NCBI RefSeq assembly: GCF_002251795.1 | Contig: NZ_NOXU01000031.1 | Span: 124,001 to 188,000, forward strand | Direction: 5' to 3' | DNA length: 64,000 nucleotides | Source: Niveispirillum lacus | GTDB taxonomy: Bacteria > Pseudomonadota > Alphaproteobacteria > Azospirillales > Azospirillaceae | Shown: positions 45,946-54,604 of the stretch, one piece after another | Position numbering within the stretch: position 1 is the first letter of the stretch | Layout: the number at the start of each line of letters is the position of its first letter | Translations under genes and position numbers: made by a program | The notes under the pieces: generated by a model | Told to the model about the DNA's origin: nothing | The model's database searches: none | The model's input: the letters and a program-made list of their open reading frames with translations, nothing else

Positions 45946-46368
45946 TTACTCGTCGTCGCCAGCGCGGCGGGCGCGGGTGCCCAGACCAATCTGCTTGGCC
46001 AAGCGCGAACGCTGCTTGGCATAGTTCGGGGCGACCATCGGATAGTCGGGGGGGAGGCCCCAACGGTCACGATATTCTTCCGGTGACATATTGTAGGCCG
46101 TCTTCAGATGGCGCTTCAGCATCTTCAGCTTCTTGCCGTCTTCAAGACAGACGATGTATTCCGGCGTCACCGACTTCTTGATGGCAACGGCCGGCTGCGG
46201 CTTCTCGCTCTGTACCACGGGCTCTGTGCCGATGTTGGCCAGAGTCCTGTAAACTTGGTCAATCAGCGCCGGAAGATCGGTGATTGCGACTGTATTGTTC
46301 GAGACATGGGCCGCGACGATTTCCGTCGTGAGAGACAAAAGTTCGGGCGAGGAGGATGCGTTGGTCAT
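45946..46368 (-). CDS. mucR: MucR/Ros family transcriptional regulator
   Basis: A 140-residue zinc-finger-type DNA-binding protein found mainly in Alphaproteobacteria, with a histone-like silencing role in studied members. The N-terminal oligomerisation part is LLSLTTEIVAAHVSNN. The conserved DNA-binding block is EYIVCLEDGKKLKMLKRHLK with TAYNMSPEEYRDRWGLPPDY after it, holding the Cys/His metal ligands. The basic C-terminus is GLGTRARRAGDDE. MucR proteins usually repress their own AT-rich promoter, and the 91-base spacer upstream is strongly AT-rich. Confidence 0.94.
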   Translation of the reverse strand: MTNASSSPELLSLTTEIVAAHVSNNTVAITDLPALIDQVYRTLANIGTEPVVQSEKPQPAVAIKKSVTPEYIVCLEDGKKLKMLKRHLKTAYNMSPEEYRDRWGLPPDYPMVAPNYAKQRSRLAKQIGLGTRARRAGDDE

Positions 46369-46459
46369 GTATCATTGCTCCAACCAAAAAACTCGTTCGT
46401 GATATAAGTCTTATCTCAATATCATGCAATATCGATTTGGCAGAATATCAAAGGAATCG
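46369..46459. promoter_or_regulatory. AT-rich divergent mucR / tusA-like control region
   Basis: A 91-base AT-rich spacer with the short dyad ATAAG-T-CTTAT (46404-46414) and repeated ATATC/GATAT elements. MucR binds AT-rich targets with TpA steps, so autoregulation and control of the divergent gene are plausible. Confidence 0.45.
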
Positions 46460-46714
46460 ATGCTCGTGACAACCGTACCAGACCAGTTTCTCGACATAAC
46501 CGCGCTTGTATGTCCGATGACATTCGTCAGGACGAAACTTGCCGTGGAACGGCTTGAGCCTGGTCAAGTCCTTGAAGTGCGTATGAATTTCGGCGAACCA
46601 TCGCGCAATGTTCCGGCCAGTCTACGCGAACACGGCTATGTCGTTGCGGATCCGCAACCGGAGAATCCCGCGAGTCCGGACGGGGTTCAGCGGCTTTTGG
46701 TCAAGAAGCCTTAA
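46460..46714 (+). CDS. TusA/SirA-like sulfur carrier family protein
   Basis: An 84-residue two-layer alpha/beta protein. The key segment is LDITALVCPMTFVRTKLAVE, where Cys18 matches the sulfur-carrying cysteine. The family motif is CPxP; the second proline is Thr here. LEPGQVLEVRMNFGEPSRNV and a closing GVQRLLVKK fit the family. The start at 46460 has AAAGGA five bases upstream. It may transfer sulfur for tRNA thiolation or metabolism, or be a divergent family member. It is divergent from mucR. Confidence 0.85.
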   Translation: MLVTTVPDQFLDITALVCPMTFVRTKLAVERLEPGQVLEVRMNFGEPSRNVPASLREHGYVVADPQPENPASPDGVQRLLVKKP

Positions 46715-46719
46715 CCAAC

Positions 46720-47199
46720 TCACTCTAGATCCAGGTCAATGGCCATGACGTTTGCGTCAATCGATTGGCCGCCATGCTGATAATAACCGCGCCGCTGGCC
46801 GGCACTTTGAAAGCCACACAAAGCATAAAGGCCGATTGCCGCTGTATTTGTGACAGCCACTTCTAGGAAACAGCGCGTCACACCCTGTTGCGCCAGATAG
46901 GACAGGCCCTGGCGCAGCAGCGCCTTGCCCCCCCCCTTGCCCTGCGCGGCGGGATCGGTGCCCAGGGTCAACAGCTCCCCTTCATCCAGAACATGCCGCC
47001 AGAGTGAAAGGGCCAGCGGTGTTCCTTGCACCGTCAGGATAAAGCCGGCTGTTCCGGGGGTGGCCAGCAATGACGCAAAGGCGCTCGCCGGCCATGCCGG
47101 GCCCGACAAGGCGGGATCGGCAAAGGCCCGTGCATGCAACTCCGCAAGTATTTCCGCATGGACCAGACCCGCAGGCACAATCATCGGATTGTCCAGCAT
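46720..47199 (-). CDS. rimI: RimI-like ribosomal/protein N-acetyltransferase
   Basis: A 159-residue GNAT enzyme. ELLTLGTDPAAQGKGGGKAL is the acetyl-CoA pyrophosphate loop, and FLEVAVTNTAAIGLYALCGF the RimI-type strand-helix with a conserved Asn and Tyr. In many bacteria rimI follows tsaB, as it does here with three bases between them. RimI acetylates the ribosomal protein S18 N-terminus in enterics; the substrate here is inferred from synteny. Confidence 0.87.
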   Translation of the reverse strand: MLDNPMIVPAGLVHAEILAELHARAFADPALSGPAWPASAFASLLATPGTAGFILTVQGTPLALSLWRHVLDEGELLTLGTDPAAQGKGGGKALLRQGLSYLAQQGVTRCFLEVAVTNTAAIGLYALCGFQSAGQRRGYYQHGGQSIDANVMAIDLDLE

Positions 47200-47202
47200 G
47201 GC

Positions 47203-47895
47203 TCAGCCCTGCTTCGACAAGGTCACGTCGGGTGGACGCAGATAGAATGGATCGGCGACACGGTTGGCAATGCCAACCGCGTTTTGCCCGGCGGCGATCC
47301 GGGCCGTGGCAATGGCTTCTGCCGCACCTGTCGTCTCCACCACGGCCACATGGCCCGCCCATGGCCCCAGGGCCGCAGCCGCCCGCGCCGCTGCATCGCC
47401 CACGATCAGCAGCGGCGCGGGCGGAAGGTGGGCGGCCGCATAGGCCGCAAGGTCGGCTGGCAGCACGTCCGCCGGCGCGTCAAGGGGAGCGAGGTCGTCG
47501 GCAAAAGGCTGCAAAAAAAGGTCCTCACGCCGGCTCTCGATCGCGGCCAGCAGCGTGTATCTCTGCCGGACAGCGGGGTCCAGTCCGTGGACCGCAGCCT
47601 CCAATGTCGTCACCCCGACCAGCGGACAGCCGGCAGCCAATGCGAAGCCCCGCGCAGCGGCCAGCCCGACCCGCAGGCCCGTGAAGGTCCCAGGCCCCAC
47701 GGTCACCCCGATACGCGACAGGTCGGAAAAGCTCTTTCCGGCATCGGCCAGTACGGTCTGAACCATGGGTACCAGCTTTTCTGCCAGCCCACGCTGCATG
47801 GTTTCCGCTCGTACAGCCAGGGTCTGCTGCGACCTTTGATCCCACAAGGCGACCGCGCAGGCGCTTGTTGCCGTATCCAGGCCAAGCGTGATCAT
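47203..47895 (-). CDS. tsaB: tRNA threonylcarbamoyladenosine synthesis protein TsaB
   Basis: A 230-residue actin-like ASKHA protein that supports TsaD in making t6A at position 37 of ANN-decoding tRNAs. The opening MITLGLDTATSACAVALWDQ and VTVGPGTFTGLRVGLAAARG are the family signatures. It lacks the metal-binding residues of TsaD, as expected. It precedes rimI by three bases. Confidence 0.95.
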   Translation of the reverse strand: MITLGLDTATSACAVALWDQRSQQTLAVRAETMQRGLAEKLVPMVQTVLADAGKSFSDLSRIGVTVGPGTFTGLRVGLAAARGFALAAGCPLVGVTTLEAAVHGLDPAVRQRYTLLAAIESRREDLFLQPFADDLAPLDAPADVLPADLAAYAAAHLPPAPLLIVGDAAARAAAALGPWAGHVAVVETTGAAEAIATARIAAGQNAVGIANRVADPFYLRPPDVTLSKQG

Positions 47896-48005
47896 GTGCT
47901 GCTGCTATGTTTCATCTGTTCCCTCACCCGCCGGCCCTTCAACAGCATGTGCCTAAGTGAAGAGTTGTTGGTGTAAGGTTGTCACCGCAATCACAAAGGG
48001 CACGC

Positions 48006-48581
48006 ATGTTTTTCGTTACCATTGCCCCACCGGCATTTGATGTCGATCTTGATCTTCGCTATGCCACGGCGGACAATCTGACGGGAAGGCCGATCTTTGC
48101 GCGGCCGCTCTGCCTGCTGCATCCGGACGCCGCAGTGGCGCTGGGCCGTTCCATTCGCCTCGCCTCCGCCCAGGGACTGAGGTTGAGGATCTTTGATGGC
48201 TACCGCCCGCCTTCTGCGCAATGGGCATTGTGGACGGCGTTGCCTGACCCGACCTTCATTGCCGATCCGCGCACGGGGTCCAGCCATGGGCGCGGCGTGG
48301 CCATCGACCTGACCCTGGCCACACCCGATGGCACAGTGCTGGAGATGGGGACCGATTTCGACGATATGCGACCCCTTGCCTATCACGCTGATACCAGTAT
48401 CAGTGTGGTGGCCCAGCGTAATCGGGCCTTGCTGCTGGGCATCATGGCGGCGGCGGGGTGGCAGCATTACGCCTATGAATGGTGGCATTACCAGTTGCCC
48501 GCCGCGGCCGCTTATCCGTTGGTTGAAGACGGGGCGCTGGGGCCGCCGCTTATGGGTTCGGGGAAGTCATCACCAGGGTAA
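48006..48581 (+). CDS. VanX/DdpX-type D-Ala-D-Ala dipeptidase
   Basis: A 191-residue zinc peptidase_M15[17 protein letters not shown] contains the catalytic-site Arg67. [13 protein letters not shown] gives zinc ligands His94 and Asp101. YEWWHYQLP gives the catalytic Glu and third zinc-ligand His near residue 163. There is no signal peptide, so it is cytoplasmic and probably recycles D-Ala-D-Ala from wall turnover rather than conferring glycopeptide resistance. The start at 48006 follows AAAGGG. Its 3' end overlaps the convergent truA by about 70 bases. Confidence 0.9.
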   Translation: MFFVTIAPPAFDVDLDLRYATADNLTGRPIFARPLCLLHPDAAVALGRSIRLASAQGLRLRIFDGYRPPSAQWALWTALPDPTFIADPRTGSSHGRGVAIDLTLATPDGTVLEMGTDFDDMRPLAYHADTSISVVAQRNRALLLGIMAAAGWQHYAYEWWHYQLPAAAAYPLVEDGALGPPLMGSGKSSPG

Positions 48582-49315
48582 TAGGCGCGGGTGAAATAAA
48601 GTCCGTCGGCCGGGGCTGTTTGCCCTGCCGCCGACCGATCGCGCGCTGCCAACGCTGCCGATACATCGTCCGCATCCCAGCGGCCTTCACCCACCATTTT
48701 CAGTGTGCCGACCATGTTGCGCACCTGGTGATGCAAAAACGACCGGGCACGCGCCACGATCCTCACCTCTTCTCCCATCCGGCTGACCGTCAGTTCCGCC
48801 AGGGTTTTAACGGGACTGGCCGCCTGGCAGAGCGAGGCGCGGAAACTGCTGAAATCATGCCGGCCAATCAGGCGCTGGGCTGCCATATGCATGGCTTTTT
48901 CATCCAGCGGGTGGCTGATCAGCCAAGACCGTCCTGCATCCAGCGCCAACGGCGCTCGCCGGTTGGTGATACGGTACAGGTAGGATCGACCGATGCAGGT
49001 GAATCGGGCGTGGAAATCAGGTTCCACTGCCTCTGCTTTCAGGACGGCAATGGGATTGGGTTTCAGATGGAAATTCAAGGCGTCCCGCACCTTGTCTGCG
49101 CTGACCGGCTTTTCCAGATCAAAACTGGCGACCATGCCAGTGGCATGCACACCGCTGTCGGTGCGCCCGGCGGCATGCACGGTCACCACCTCCTGTGAGA
49201 ACCGGGTCACTGCCTCTTCCAGACAACCCTGGACGGAGGGGCCATGGTCCTGTCGCTGCCATCCCAGAAAGGATGTGCCATTGAACTCGACCGTGATTTT
49301 CCAGCGTTGGGACAT
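48512..49315 (-). CDS. truA: tRNA pseudouridine(38-40) synthase TruA
   Basis: A 267-residue pseudouridine synthase acting on the tRNA anticodon stem. [20 protein letters not shown] opens the protein. The catalytic Asp lies in [32 protein letters not shown] and [14 protein letters not shown] are conserved C-terminal blocks. The last 16 residues extend past the conserved end and overlap the convergent dipeptidase gene. The start at 49315 was chosen because upstream codons are not conserved-looking. Confidence 0.95.
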   Translation of the reverse strand: MSQRWKITVEFNGTSFLGWQRQDHGPSVQGCLEEAVTRFSQEVVTVHAAGRTDSGVHATGMVASFDLEKPVSADKVRDALNFHLKPNPIAVLKAEAVEPDFHARFTCIGRSYLYRITNRRAPLALDAGRSWLISHPLDEKAMHMAAQRLIGRHDFSSFRASLCQAASPVKTLAELTVSRMGEEVRIVARARSFLHHQVRNMVGTLKMVGEGRWDADDVSAALAARDRSAAGQTAPADGLYFTRAYYPGDDFPEPISGGPSAPSSTNG

Positions 49316-49470
49316 GGGTGCGGAGGCCTTCACTGACAAACGGCCCCAGCGATGCAACCGGTAGCGGCCTCCGTCAACAGGCTTTTCTTTCCCATGATGG
49401 CGGTCACAGTGGTAAACAGAAATACCGGATATAAATATCGCCCATACCATCGGAAGGGGAAACCGCGATC

Positions 49471-50130
49471 ATGGCGAGAATTGAAGCTTTTTCCGAGGCG
49501 GTGGGGCAGGGTTTTGCACAAGCGTTGCTGGAGGTGACCGTCAAGAGCCTGGGCGACCTGTTTGTGGGACTGGGTAAGGCGGCGGTGGATGGCGTGCGCA
49601 ACCTCAATCTGCAGCCGCAGATGGGCACCTTATTCGCCGACCGGCTGAACGGGACTGATGGCAATGATGTGATCAGCGCCGGATGGGGTAATGATACCGT
49701 GCGCGGTGGCGCCGGCACAGATCTTATCGACGGCGGCAAGGGCGATGATGTGCTGGATGGCGGGGCCGGGTCCGACATCTTGACCGGCGGGTCGGGTCGT
49801 GATCGCTTTACCTTTGCACTGTCCGATCTGCGCGCCGGCGACCGCGATGTACTGATCGATATCGGCAAGGGCGAGCGGGTGGATTTCGACGTTGCCGGCG
49901 AAACGGCCCTGCGCATCAATGGCACGGCCCTGTCGGCCCTAACGGCGGATACGGCGCTGCCGACCTTTTTGCTGGCGGGCACCACCAACATTGCCCAGAT
50001 CAATGGCCATATTGTCATCGATCTGAATAATGATGGCCGCTACGATGCCGCGCAGGACCATACGATCATCATTCCGGACGGGCTGTCGGTCCGCTATGAC
50101 GCAGGGGCTGACTGGTTCGTCATTGCCTGA
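49471..50130 (+). CDS. Small RTX calcium-binding protein
   Basis: A 219-residue protein without a Sec signal. An amphipathic N-terminal helix (FAQALLEVTVKSLGDLFVGL) precedes about four nonapeptide repeats (DGNDVISAGWGNDTVRGGAG, then DLIDGGKGDDVLDGGAG). A C-terminal domain contains LIDIGKGERVDFDVAG and ends WFVIA. It is a probable type I secretion substrate like the CAP-RTX protein 10 kb to the left. It has no enzymatic domain; it could be an adhesin, surface-layer piece or calcium-buffering extracellular protein. The gene stands alone. Confidence 0.83.
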   Translation: MARIEAFSEAVGQGFAQALLEVTVKSLGDLFVGLGKAAVDGVRNLNLQPQMGTLFADRLNGTDGNDVISAGWGNDTVRGGAGTDLIDGGKGDDVLDGGAGSDILTGGSGRDRFTFALSDLRAGDRDVLIDIGKGERVDFDVAGETALRINGTALSALTADTALPTFLLAGTTNIAQINGHIVIDLNNDGRYDAAQDHTIIIPDGLSVRYDAGADWFVIA

Positions 50131-50147
50131 GCAGCGGGGCGCCGCCG

Positions 50148-50981
50148 TTAAGGTCCCGTGAAGCGGCGGTCATGAAGCAGGCTGGGCACCATACGCCGTG
50201 CCTCTTCCACCTTGGAGAGGTCTAAGTCGGCCAGGATCACGCCGGGTTCTTCGCCCGCATCGGCCAGTACCTCTCCCCACGGGCTGATGATGACGGAATG
50301 GCCATAGGTCCCGCGCCCGCCATCATGGGTGCCGGTCTGGGCCGGCGCCAGAACGAAGCACCCTGTCTCAATTGCACGAGCCCGCAGCAGCACATGCCAA
50401 TGGGCACGGCCCGTAGGCACGGTAAAGGCGGCGGGCACGGTGATGATGCTGGCGCCAGCCTTGGCCAGGGCGCGGTAAAGATAGGCAAAGCGAACATCGT
50501 AGCAGATGGACAGGCCCAGCCCACCCCAGGGTGTGGCCGCCACGACCGCCTGTTCACCGGGGCGGTAGGTGGCGCTTTCGCGATAGCTCTCACCCCCCGC
50601 CAGATCCACATCGAACATGTGGATTTTGTCGTACCGTGCCGTGATCTCGCCGTCGGGGTTGATCACAAAGGCGCGGTTGGCCACGCGCCCGTCGGGCAGC
50701 AGACAGCCCAGCGTGCCGGTCATGATCCAGGCCCCGGTTTCACGTGCCAGATCGCGGAAATGCCGAACGCCAGGATGGTCTTCCTCCGGCTTCACGCGGG
50801 CCAGGATATTCTCCCGCCCCTGCACCATCAGGGACACATTCTCCGGCAGGCAGACAAGCTGCGCGCCCTGGGCCACTGCCTGATGCACAAAGGCGCCCGC
50901 CTGTTCCAGGTTCGGCAGGATTTCCGGCCCGGCATTTACCTGAACCAGGGCGACACGGACGCTGGTGGGGCTGTCACGCAT
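50148..50981 (-). CDS. Carbon-nitrogen hydrolase (nitrilase superfamily, Nit1-like)
   Basis: A 277-residue amidase with the Glu-Lys-Cys triad: Glu47 in VCLPENVS, Lys119 in RYDKIHMFDVD and Cys160 in SICYDVRFAYLYRAL. The sequence pattern is that of Nit1/Nit2 proteins, which hydrolyse deaminated glutathione or omega-amidase substrates. Its gene follows grxC with a 5-base gap, and that glutathione-linked neighbour fits a deaminated-glutathione amidase role; this is inference. Confidence 0.92.
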   Translation of the reverse strand: MRDSPTSVRVALVQVNAGPEILPNLEQAGAFVHQAVAQGAQLVCLPENVSLMVQGRENILARVKPEEDHPGVRHFRDLARETGAWIMTGTLGCLLPDGRVANRAFVINPDGEITARYDKIHMFDVDLAGGESYRESATYRPGEQAVVAATPWGGLGLSICYDVRFAYLYRALAKAGASIITVPAAFTVPTGRAHWHVLLRARAIETGCFVLAPAQTGTHDGGRGTYGHSVIISPWGEVLADAGEEPGVILADLDLSKVEEARRMVPSLLHDRRFTGP

Positions 50982-50986
50982 GCCGA

Positions 50987-51256
50987 TCAGGCCCCGATGC
51001 CCAGCAGCGGGTCCAGTTTGCCTGCCTTGTCCAGCGCATGGGTATCATCGCAGCCGCCAATATGCTGCCCGTCAATGAAGACCTGCGGCACGCTGGTGCG
51101 GCCGCCGGCACGGTCTGTCATTTCCGAGCGGCGGGCCGGTTCGGCCATCACATCAATCTCGATATACTGGACGCCCTTGCTGTCCAGCAGGCGCTTGGCA
51201 CGGGTGCAATAGCCACACCAGGGGCTGGTATAAATCTCGACCTTGGGCGCGCTCAT
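50987..51256 (-). CDS. grxC: Glutaredoxin 3
   Basis: An 89-residue thiol oxidoreductase with active-site CGYC (Cys14, Cys17) in YTSPWCGYCTRAKRLL, cis-Pro motif TSVPQVFIDGQHIGGCDD and normal length. The start is MSAPKVEIYT at 51256; the frame continues upstream without conservation. It lies between comF and the nitrilase-family gene in a compact minus-strand run. Confidence 0.95.
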   Translation of the reverse strand: MSAPKVEIYTSPWCGYCTRAKRLLDSKGVQYIEIDVMAEPARRSEMTDRAGGRTSVPQVFIDGQHIGGCDDTHALDKAGKLDPLLGIGA

Positions 51257-51359
51257 CGTGACACTGATCCTGCATTCATGAAGATTTGCTGACGATACTA
51301 TGAAGGTGCCGGGACCGCCGGCAAAGGGCAAGGTCTTGCAAGGCACCCTTGTTGAAGAC

Positions 51360-52175
51360 TCAGCCTGCTTGTTCCCCTGCCTCTTCCAGGGTCACGGGTT
51401 TCACGACCCGCGACAGGGTCAGCACATCCACCGCACGTGCCCCCGCCCGGCGCAGGGTGCGGGCGCATTCGCCTACCGTGGCCCCTGTGGTGAACACATC
51501 GTCGATCAGCAGGATACGGGCATCCTTAACGCGGCCCGCACAGCGCGGGTTGATGGCGAAGGCGCTCTGCACGTTGCGGGCCCGGCCCTTTGCCGTCAGA
51601 CCGCCCTGGCTAGGCGTGGCGCGGCGACGGATCAGCAGGTCGGGAATGGCCGTTCGTCCGGTCAGCCGTCCCAGTTCCAGGGCCAGCAGTGCCGACTGGT
51701 TGTAGCGGCGCTTCAGCAATCGCCATCGGTGCAACGGCACCGGAACAATGATGACATCTGATTCGAGCAGAAGAACCGCCCCCGCCCGTGCTAGCCATTG
51801 CGCAAAGGCCGGGGCGCAGTCGGTCCGATCCCCATGCTTGAAACCTAATACCAGTGACCGGCTGGCATTATCGTACACGAAGACTGATCGGCAACGGTCG
51901 AACAGGGGTGGGCGGGCGAGGCAGGCGCCGCAGACCAGATTGGTTGCGCCGTCACCTGTGAGATCATAGTCGAAGGGCAGGCCGCAGCGGGCGCAATGCG
52001 GGGCTGAAATGAAACCGATCCCCTGCCAGCAGGTGGGGCAAAGCGCGCCCGCCACACCCACCTCCACCCCGCAGCACAGGCAGCGGGGCGGCAGGACAAG
52101 GTCCAGCAACCGGGCCATACCGCTGCGCAGATGCGGCCACATGTCACCCAGACGTGTAGAAGCAGTATGAAACAT
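51360..52175 (-). CDS. comF: ComF-family phosphoribosyltransferase-like protein
   Basis: A 271-residue protein. An N-terminal double zinc ribbon (CLCCGVEVGVAGALCPTCW, then HCARCGLPF and VCGACLARPP) precedes a PRTase domain with the PRPP-binding signature ARILLIDDVFTTGATVGE. PVPLHRWRLLKRRYNQSALL is the family-typical basic block. ComF proteins are needed for DNA uptake in transformable bacteria and are widespread without known substrate. No other competence gene is nearby. Confidence 0.93.
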   Translation of the reverse strand: MFHTASTRLGDMWPHLRSGMARLLDLVLPPRCLCCGVEVGVAGALCPTCWQGIGFISAPHCARCGLPFDYDLTGDGATNLVCGACLARPPLFDRCRSVFVYDNASRSLVLGFKHGDRTDCAPAFAQWLARAGAVLLLESDVIIVPVPLHRWRLLKRRYNQSALLALELGRLTGRTAIPDLLIRRRATPSQGGLTAKGRARNVQSAFAINPRCAGRVKDARILLIDDVFTTGATVGECARTLRRAGARAVDVLTLSRVVKPVTLEEAGEQAG

Positions 52176-52349
52176 GCCTTCAGGTTAACAGCCCCGCCGC
52201 CCGGCGGCAAGAAGACGAGTTTGGCAGCACTTAGCTGACCCGGCTGCTAATTCATTGATAATAAACATACTATTCACAAATCTGAAAAATGATGGCAGCC
52301 TCTTTTTGTGGGGCGGCTTGACCGCTCCGGATGTGCGGAAGGAGGTCGC

Positions 52350-52625
52350 ATGATCATTTCCCAGTCCACCCTATCGCGGCAGTTGCAGGATTACCGCCTG
52401 ACCACGGCTGAAATCCTTTATCATATGCCCGATCACCCCGGCCTGTTGCAGACCTATGTCTGGCAGGAACTTGATTTAGCGCCGCGCTACCCTGTGCTGC
52501 GCCAATTCCTAGATTTCTGGAGCCGCAATCTGGATGGCAAGCTGCATTCGGTGCGCGTGGCCAACCTGGACCTGATCAGCCCCGGCAGCCTGCGCCATGT
52601 GGACGCGCTGATGACCCTGCAATAG
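52350..52625 (+). CDS. usg: Usg family protein
   Basis: A 91-residue protein typical of Alphaproteobacteria, often found near tryptophan or aspartate-semialdehyde genes. The recognisable stretch is LTTAEILYHMPDHPGLLQTY followed by WQELDLAPRYPVLRQFLDFW and LDGKLHSVRVAN. Function unknown. The start at 52350 is set by GGAAGGAGGT, one of the strongest ribosome-binding sites in the window. It is convergent with the secreted protein gene that ends two bases later. Confidence 0.88.
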   Translation: MIISQSTLSRQLQDYRLTTAEILYHMPDHPGLLQTYVWQELDLAPRYPVLRQFLDFWSRNLDGKLHSVRVANLDLISPGSLRHVDALMTLQ

Positions 52626-52627
52626 GA

Positions 52628-53503
52628 TCAGGGCTGTGCGGCGGCTGTGTCGGTCAGGCGGCGGGCGATCATGCGGCGTTGCCGGTTCATATGGGTATCT
52701 ACCGGCGCCTGATAGAGGCCGCGCAGCAGGGATTTATCCCATTCCGTTAGGGTCAGGGTGGCCTTCTGTCCAGATTGGAACAGGTTCAGGATGCTGGGCA
52801 ATGGGGTTTCAGCATCGGCAGCGAAGCCCCCCATCACCCGCAGGCCAACATGGTCCGCCACGGCGGAAAGCGGGAGGCCACGCAGCGCGCCGGCGTCCAG
52901 AACGATCATGGTCCGGAACAGCTCGATCCGCGTCTGCTTGCCCAGTCGCGAAAGGCTGCCGGGTGCTGCGCGAATGGAACTGGCACTGGAGAGGGGGCCG
53001 GCCATGTCCAACGCATCGGGCGTATTCCCATACTTACCGTTTATCACGGTCACATGCCACATCCGAACGGCCCTATCCTGGACCAGTGCCTTGCGAACCT
53101 GGGCGATTGGTGTGGGCTTAAACAGCCGTTCCTGGCGTTCCAGCATCAGATCGACCAGCCGGTCGGGCTGGTCGGTCAGCAGCACGACGACATTGGGCCG
53201 GCAATCCGATGGTGGTGCGGGCATTTCAACCAGCTCGCTCACTGTCTGCATATGGCGGTGGAATACCCGCTCCTGCGCCGCGCTGAAGCCGCGATAGGCG
53301 ACACAGATCGGGTGGTGCCAGCGGGCCAGTTGCCGTTCGCGCGTATCCGGCAAGGCTTGCCCCACAAAGGCCGCGATCTCCATTTCGTCGGGGGCCTCCA
53401 CGATGATCTCGGGCAACAGTTCGGGCGATGGTGCCTGTGTTATGGCCAAGGCCGTCGCCGGCAGCAGCAGGGCAAAGCAAAGCGAGAGCCAGCGACCGAC
53501 CAT
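52628..53503 (-). CDS. Secreted protein of unknown function, tandem paralogue A
   Basis: A 291-residue exported protein. The signal peptide is MVGRWLSLCFALLLPATALA. The mature N-terminus has ELLPEIIVEAPDEMEIAAFV and GQALPDTRERQLARWHHPIC. A central region carries two Cys (C in HHPICV and PSDCRPNVVV), probably a disulfide. The C-terminus is [20 protein letters not shown] precedes the start at 53503. The next minus-strand gene upstream encodes a paralogue with the same blocks. I recognise no catalytic motif; a lone DUF-type periplasmic protein is the best description. Confidence 0.78.
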   Translation of the reverse strand: MVGRWLSLCFALLLPATALAITQAPSPELLPEIIVEAPDEMEIAAFVGQALPDTRERQLARWHHPICVAYRGFSAAQERVFHRHMQTVSELVEMPAPPSDCRPNVVVLLTDQPDRLVDLMLERQERLFKPTPIAQVRKALVQDRAVRMWHVTVINGKYGNTPDALDMAGPLSSASSIRAAPGSLSRLGKQTRIELFRTMIVLDAGALRGLPLSAVADHVGLRVMGGFAADAETPLPSILNLFQSGQKATLTLTEWDKSLLRGLYQAPVDTHMNRQRRMIARRLTDTAAAQP

Positions 53504-53561
53504 GTGTGATCTCCTTAAGCGGGAAATAATTTGGTATTTGTACAATTATCAGGATATATAG

Positions 53562-53578
53562 ACCTGTCTGATCGGCGG
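53562..53578 (-). promoter_or_regulatory. Conserved 17-base element upstream of paralogue A
   Basis: ACCTGTCTGATCGGCGG, 59 bases before the start of paralogue A. A copy with one mismatch lies 59 bases before paralogue B. On the minus strand it is followed by CTATATATCC, a possible -10 region. Confidence 0.5.
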
Positions 53579-53584
53579 GGCCGG

Positions 53585-54454
53585 TCAGGGCTGTGCAGCG
53601 GCTGTGTCGGTCAGACGGCGGGCGATTTGCCGGCGCTGGGGATCGATATGGCCAGAGACGGGAGCAGCATAGAGTTCGCGCAGCAGGGCACGGTCCCAAT
53701 CTGTCAGGTTCACCGGCTGCGGACGCTCACCCTGAAACAGATTCAGGATGGTTGGAATCGTCGCCTGCTGGGTATCGGCCGCGAAGGCTCCCATCAACCG
53801 CATCCCGACATGACTGGCCACGCTTTCCACCGACTTGCCAGCCAAGGCCGGACGGTCCATTACCACCATAGCCCAAAGCAGGTCGGTGCGCATGATCTTG
53901 CCGAGCCGTGAGTTCTCGGGTGGACCGCGACGTTGCTCCACGATGGGATTGCCATATTCGTCCTGTTTCTGTGGGCCATTGTTCAGCGCCCCCGTCTTGA
54001 TCGTCGTATACCAGATGCGGACGGCATGCTGCTCTCCCAACGCGGCGCGGACATCGTCGGTGGAGGCTGGCCGGAACATATAGCCATAGCGCTTCATCAT
54101 CCTGTCGACCAACAGGTCCGGGTCATCGATCAGGATGATGATGACATTGGGCCGGCAACCAGAAACCGGTGCTTCGAGGCCGCCAATGGCCGCTATGGAC
54201 TGTATCTGTTGCTGGAAACGCTCTGCCATGGTTGGGCTAAAGCCGCGCATGGCAACGCATAATGGGTTATGCCAGCGCGCCAGCTGGCGATTGCGGTTTT
54301 CCGGTAAAACCTGTCCCACGAAGGCGACAATCTCCTCCTCTCCCGGAGCCTCCACCACAATTTCAGGCAGCAGGTCGGGCCGTCCGTCCTGCGCCCGTGT
54401 CGGCAGTGCCAGCAGGGAAAGAAGAAGCAGGGACACACAGCGGCGGCTTGGCAT
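53585..54454 (-). CDS. Secreted protein of unknown function, tandem paralogue B
   Basis: A 289-residue exported protein, signal peptide [15 protein letters not shown]. It matches paralogue A in [40 protein letters not shown], the second Cys block [12 protein letters not shown], and the same last 12 residues [11 protein letters not shown] with one more Ala-rich position. [20 protein letters not shown] and [20 protein letters not shown] are further shared segments. The two genes read in the same direction 81 bases apart. Function unknown. Confidence 0.78.
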   Translation of the reverse strand: MPSRRCVSLLLLSLLALPTRAQDGRPDLLPEIVVEAPGEEEIVAFVGQVLPENRNRQLARWHNPLCVAMRGFSPTMAERFQQQIQSIAAIGGLEAPVSGCRPNVIIILIDDPDLLVDRMMKRYGYMFRPASTDDVRAALGEQHAVRIWYTTIKTGALNNGPQKQDEYGNPIVEQRRGPPENSRLGKIMRTDLLWAMVVMDRPALAGKSVESVASHVGMRLMGAFAADTQQATIPTILNLFQGERPQPVNLTDWDRALLRELYAAPVSGHIDPQRRQIARRLTDTAAAQP

Positions 54455-54482
54455 GTGGGTGTATCCATTAAGGTTATCTTTA

Positions 54483-54529
54483 TTATAGTCCTACAACCCA
54501 GTGCACCTGTAAACCTGTCCGATCGGCGG
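54483..54529 (-). promoter_or_regulatory. Promoter region of paralogue B with shared 17-base element
   Basis: ACCTGTCCGATCGGCGG (54513-54529) differs at one base from the element before paralogue A and has the same 59-base distance to the start codon. On the minus strand a perfect TATAAT follows (plus 54482-54487), a good -10 candidate; the -35 spacing is not ideal. Confidence 0.5.
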
Positions 54530-54604
54530 AGGCGGGGTGCCGCGATGCTTTCCCGCCGGCTTCCAGCGGCGCATGATGGGACAAAGCCATCAGAAGGAAG
54601 CGCC

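Noticed and set aside
48006-48581. Vancomycin-resistance gene vanX
   Set aside because: No vanH, vanA or vanRS neighbours. Gram-negative homologues of this type serve D-Ala-D-Ala turnover.
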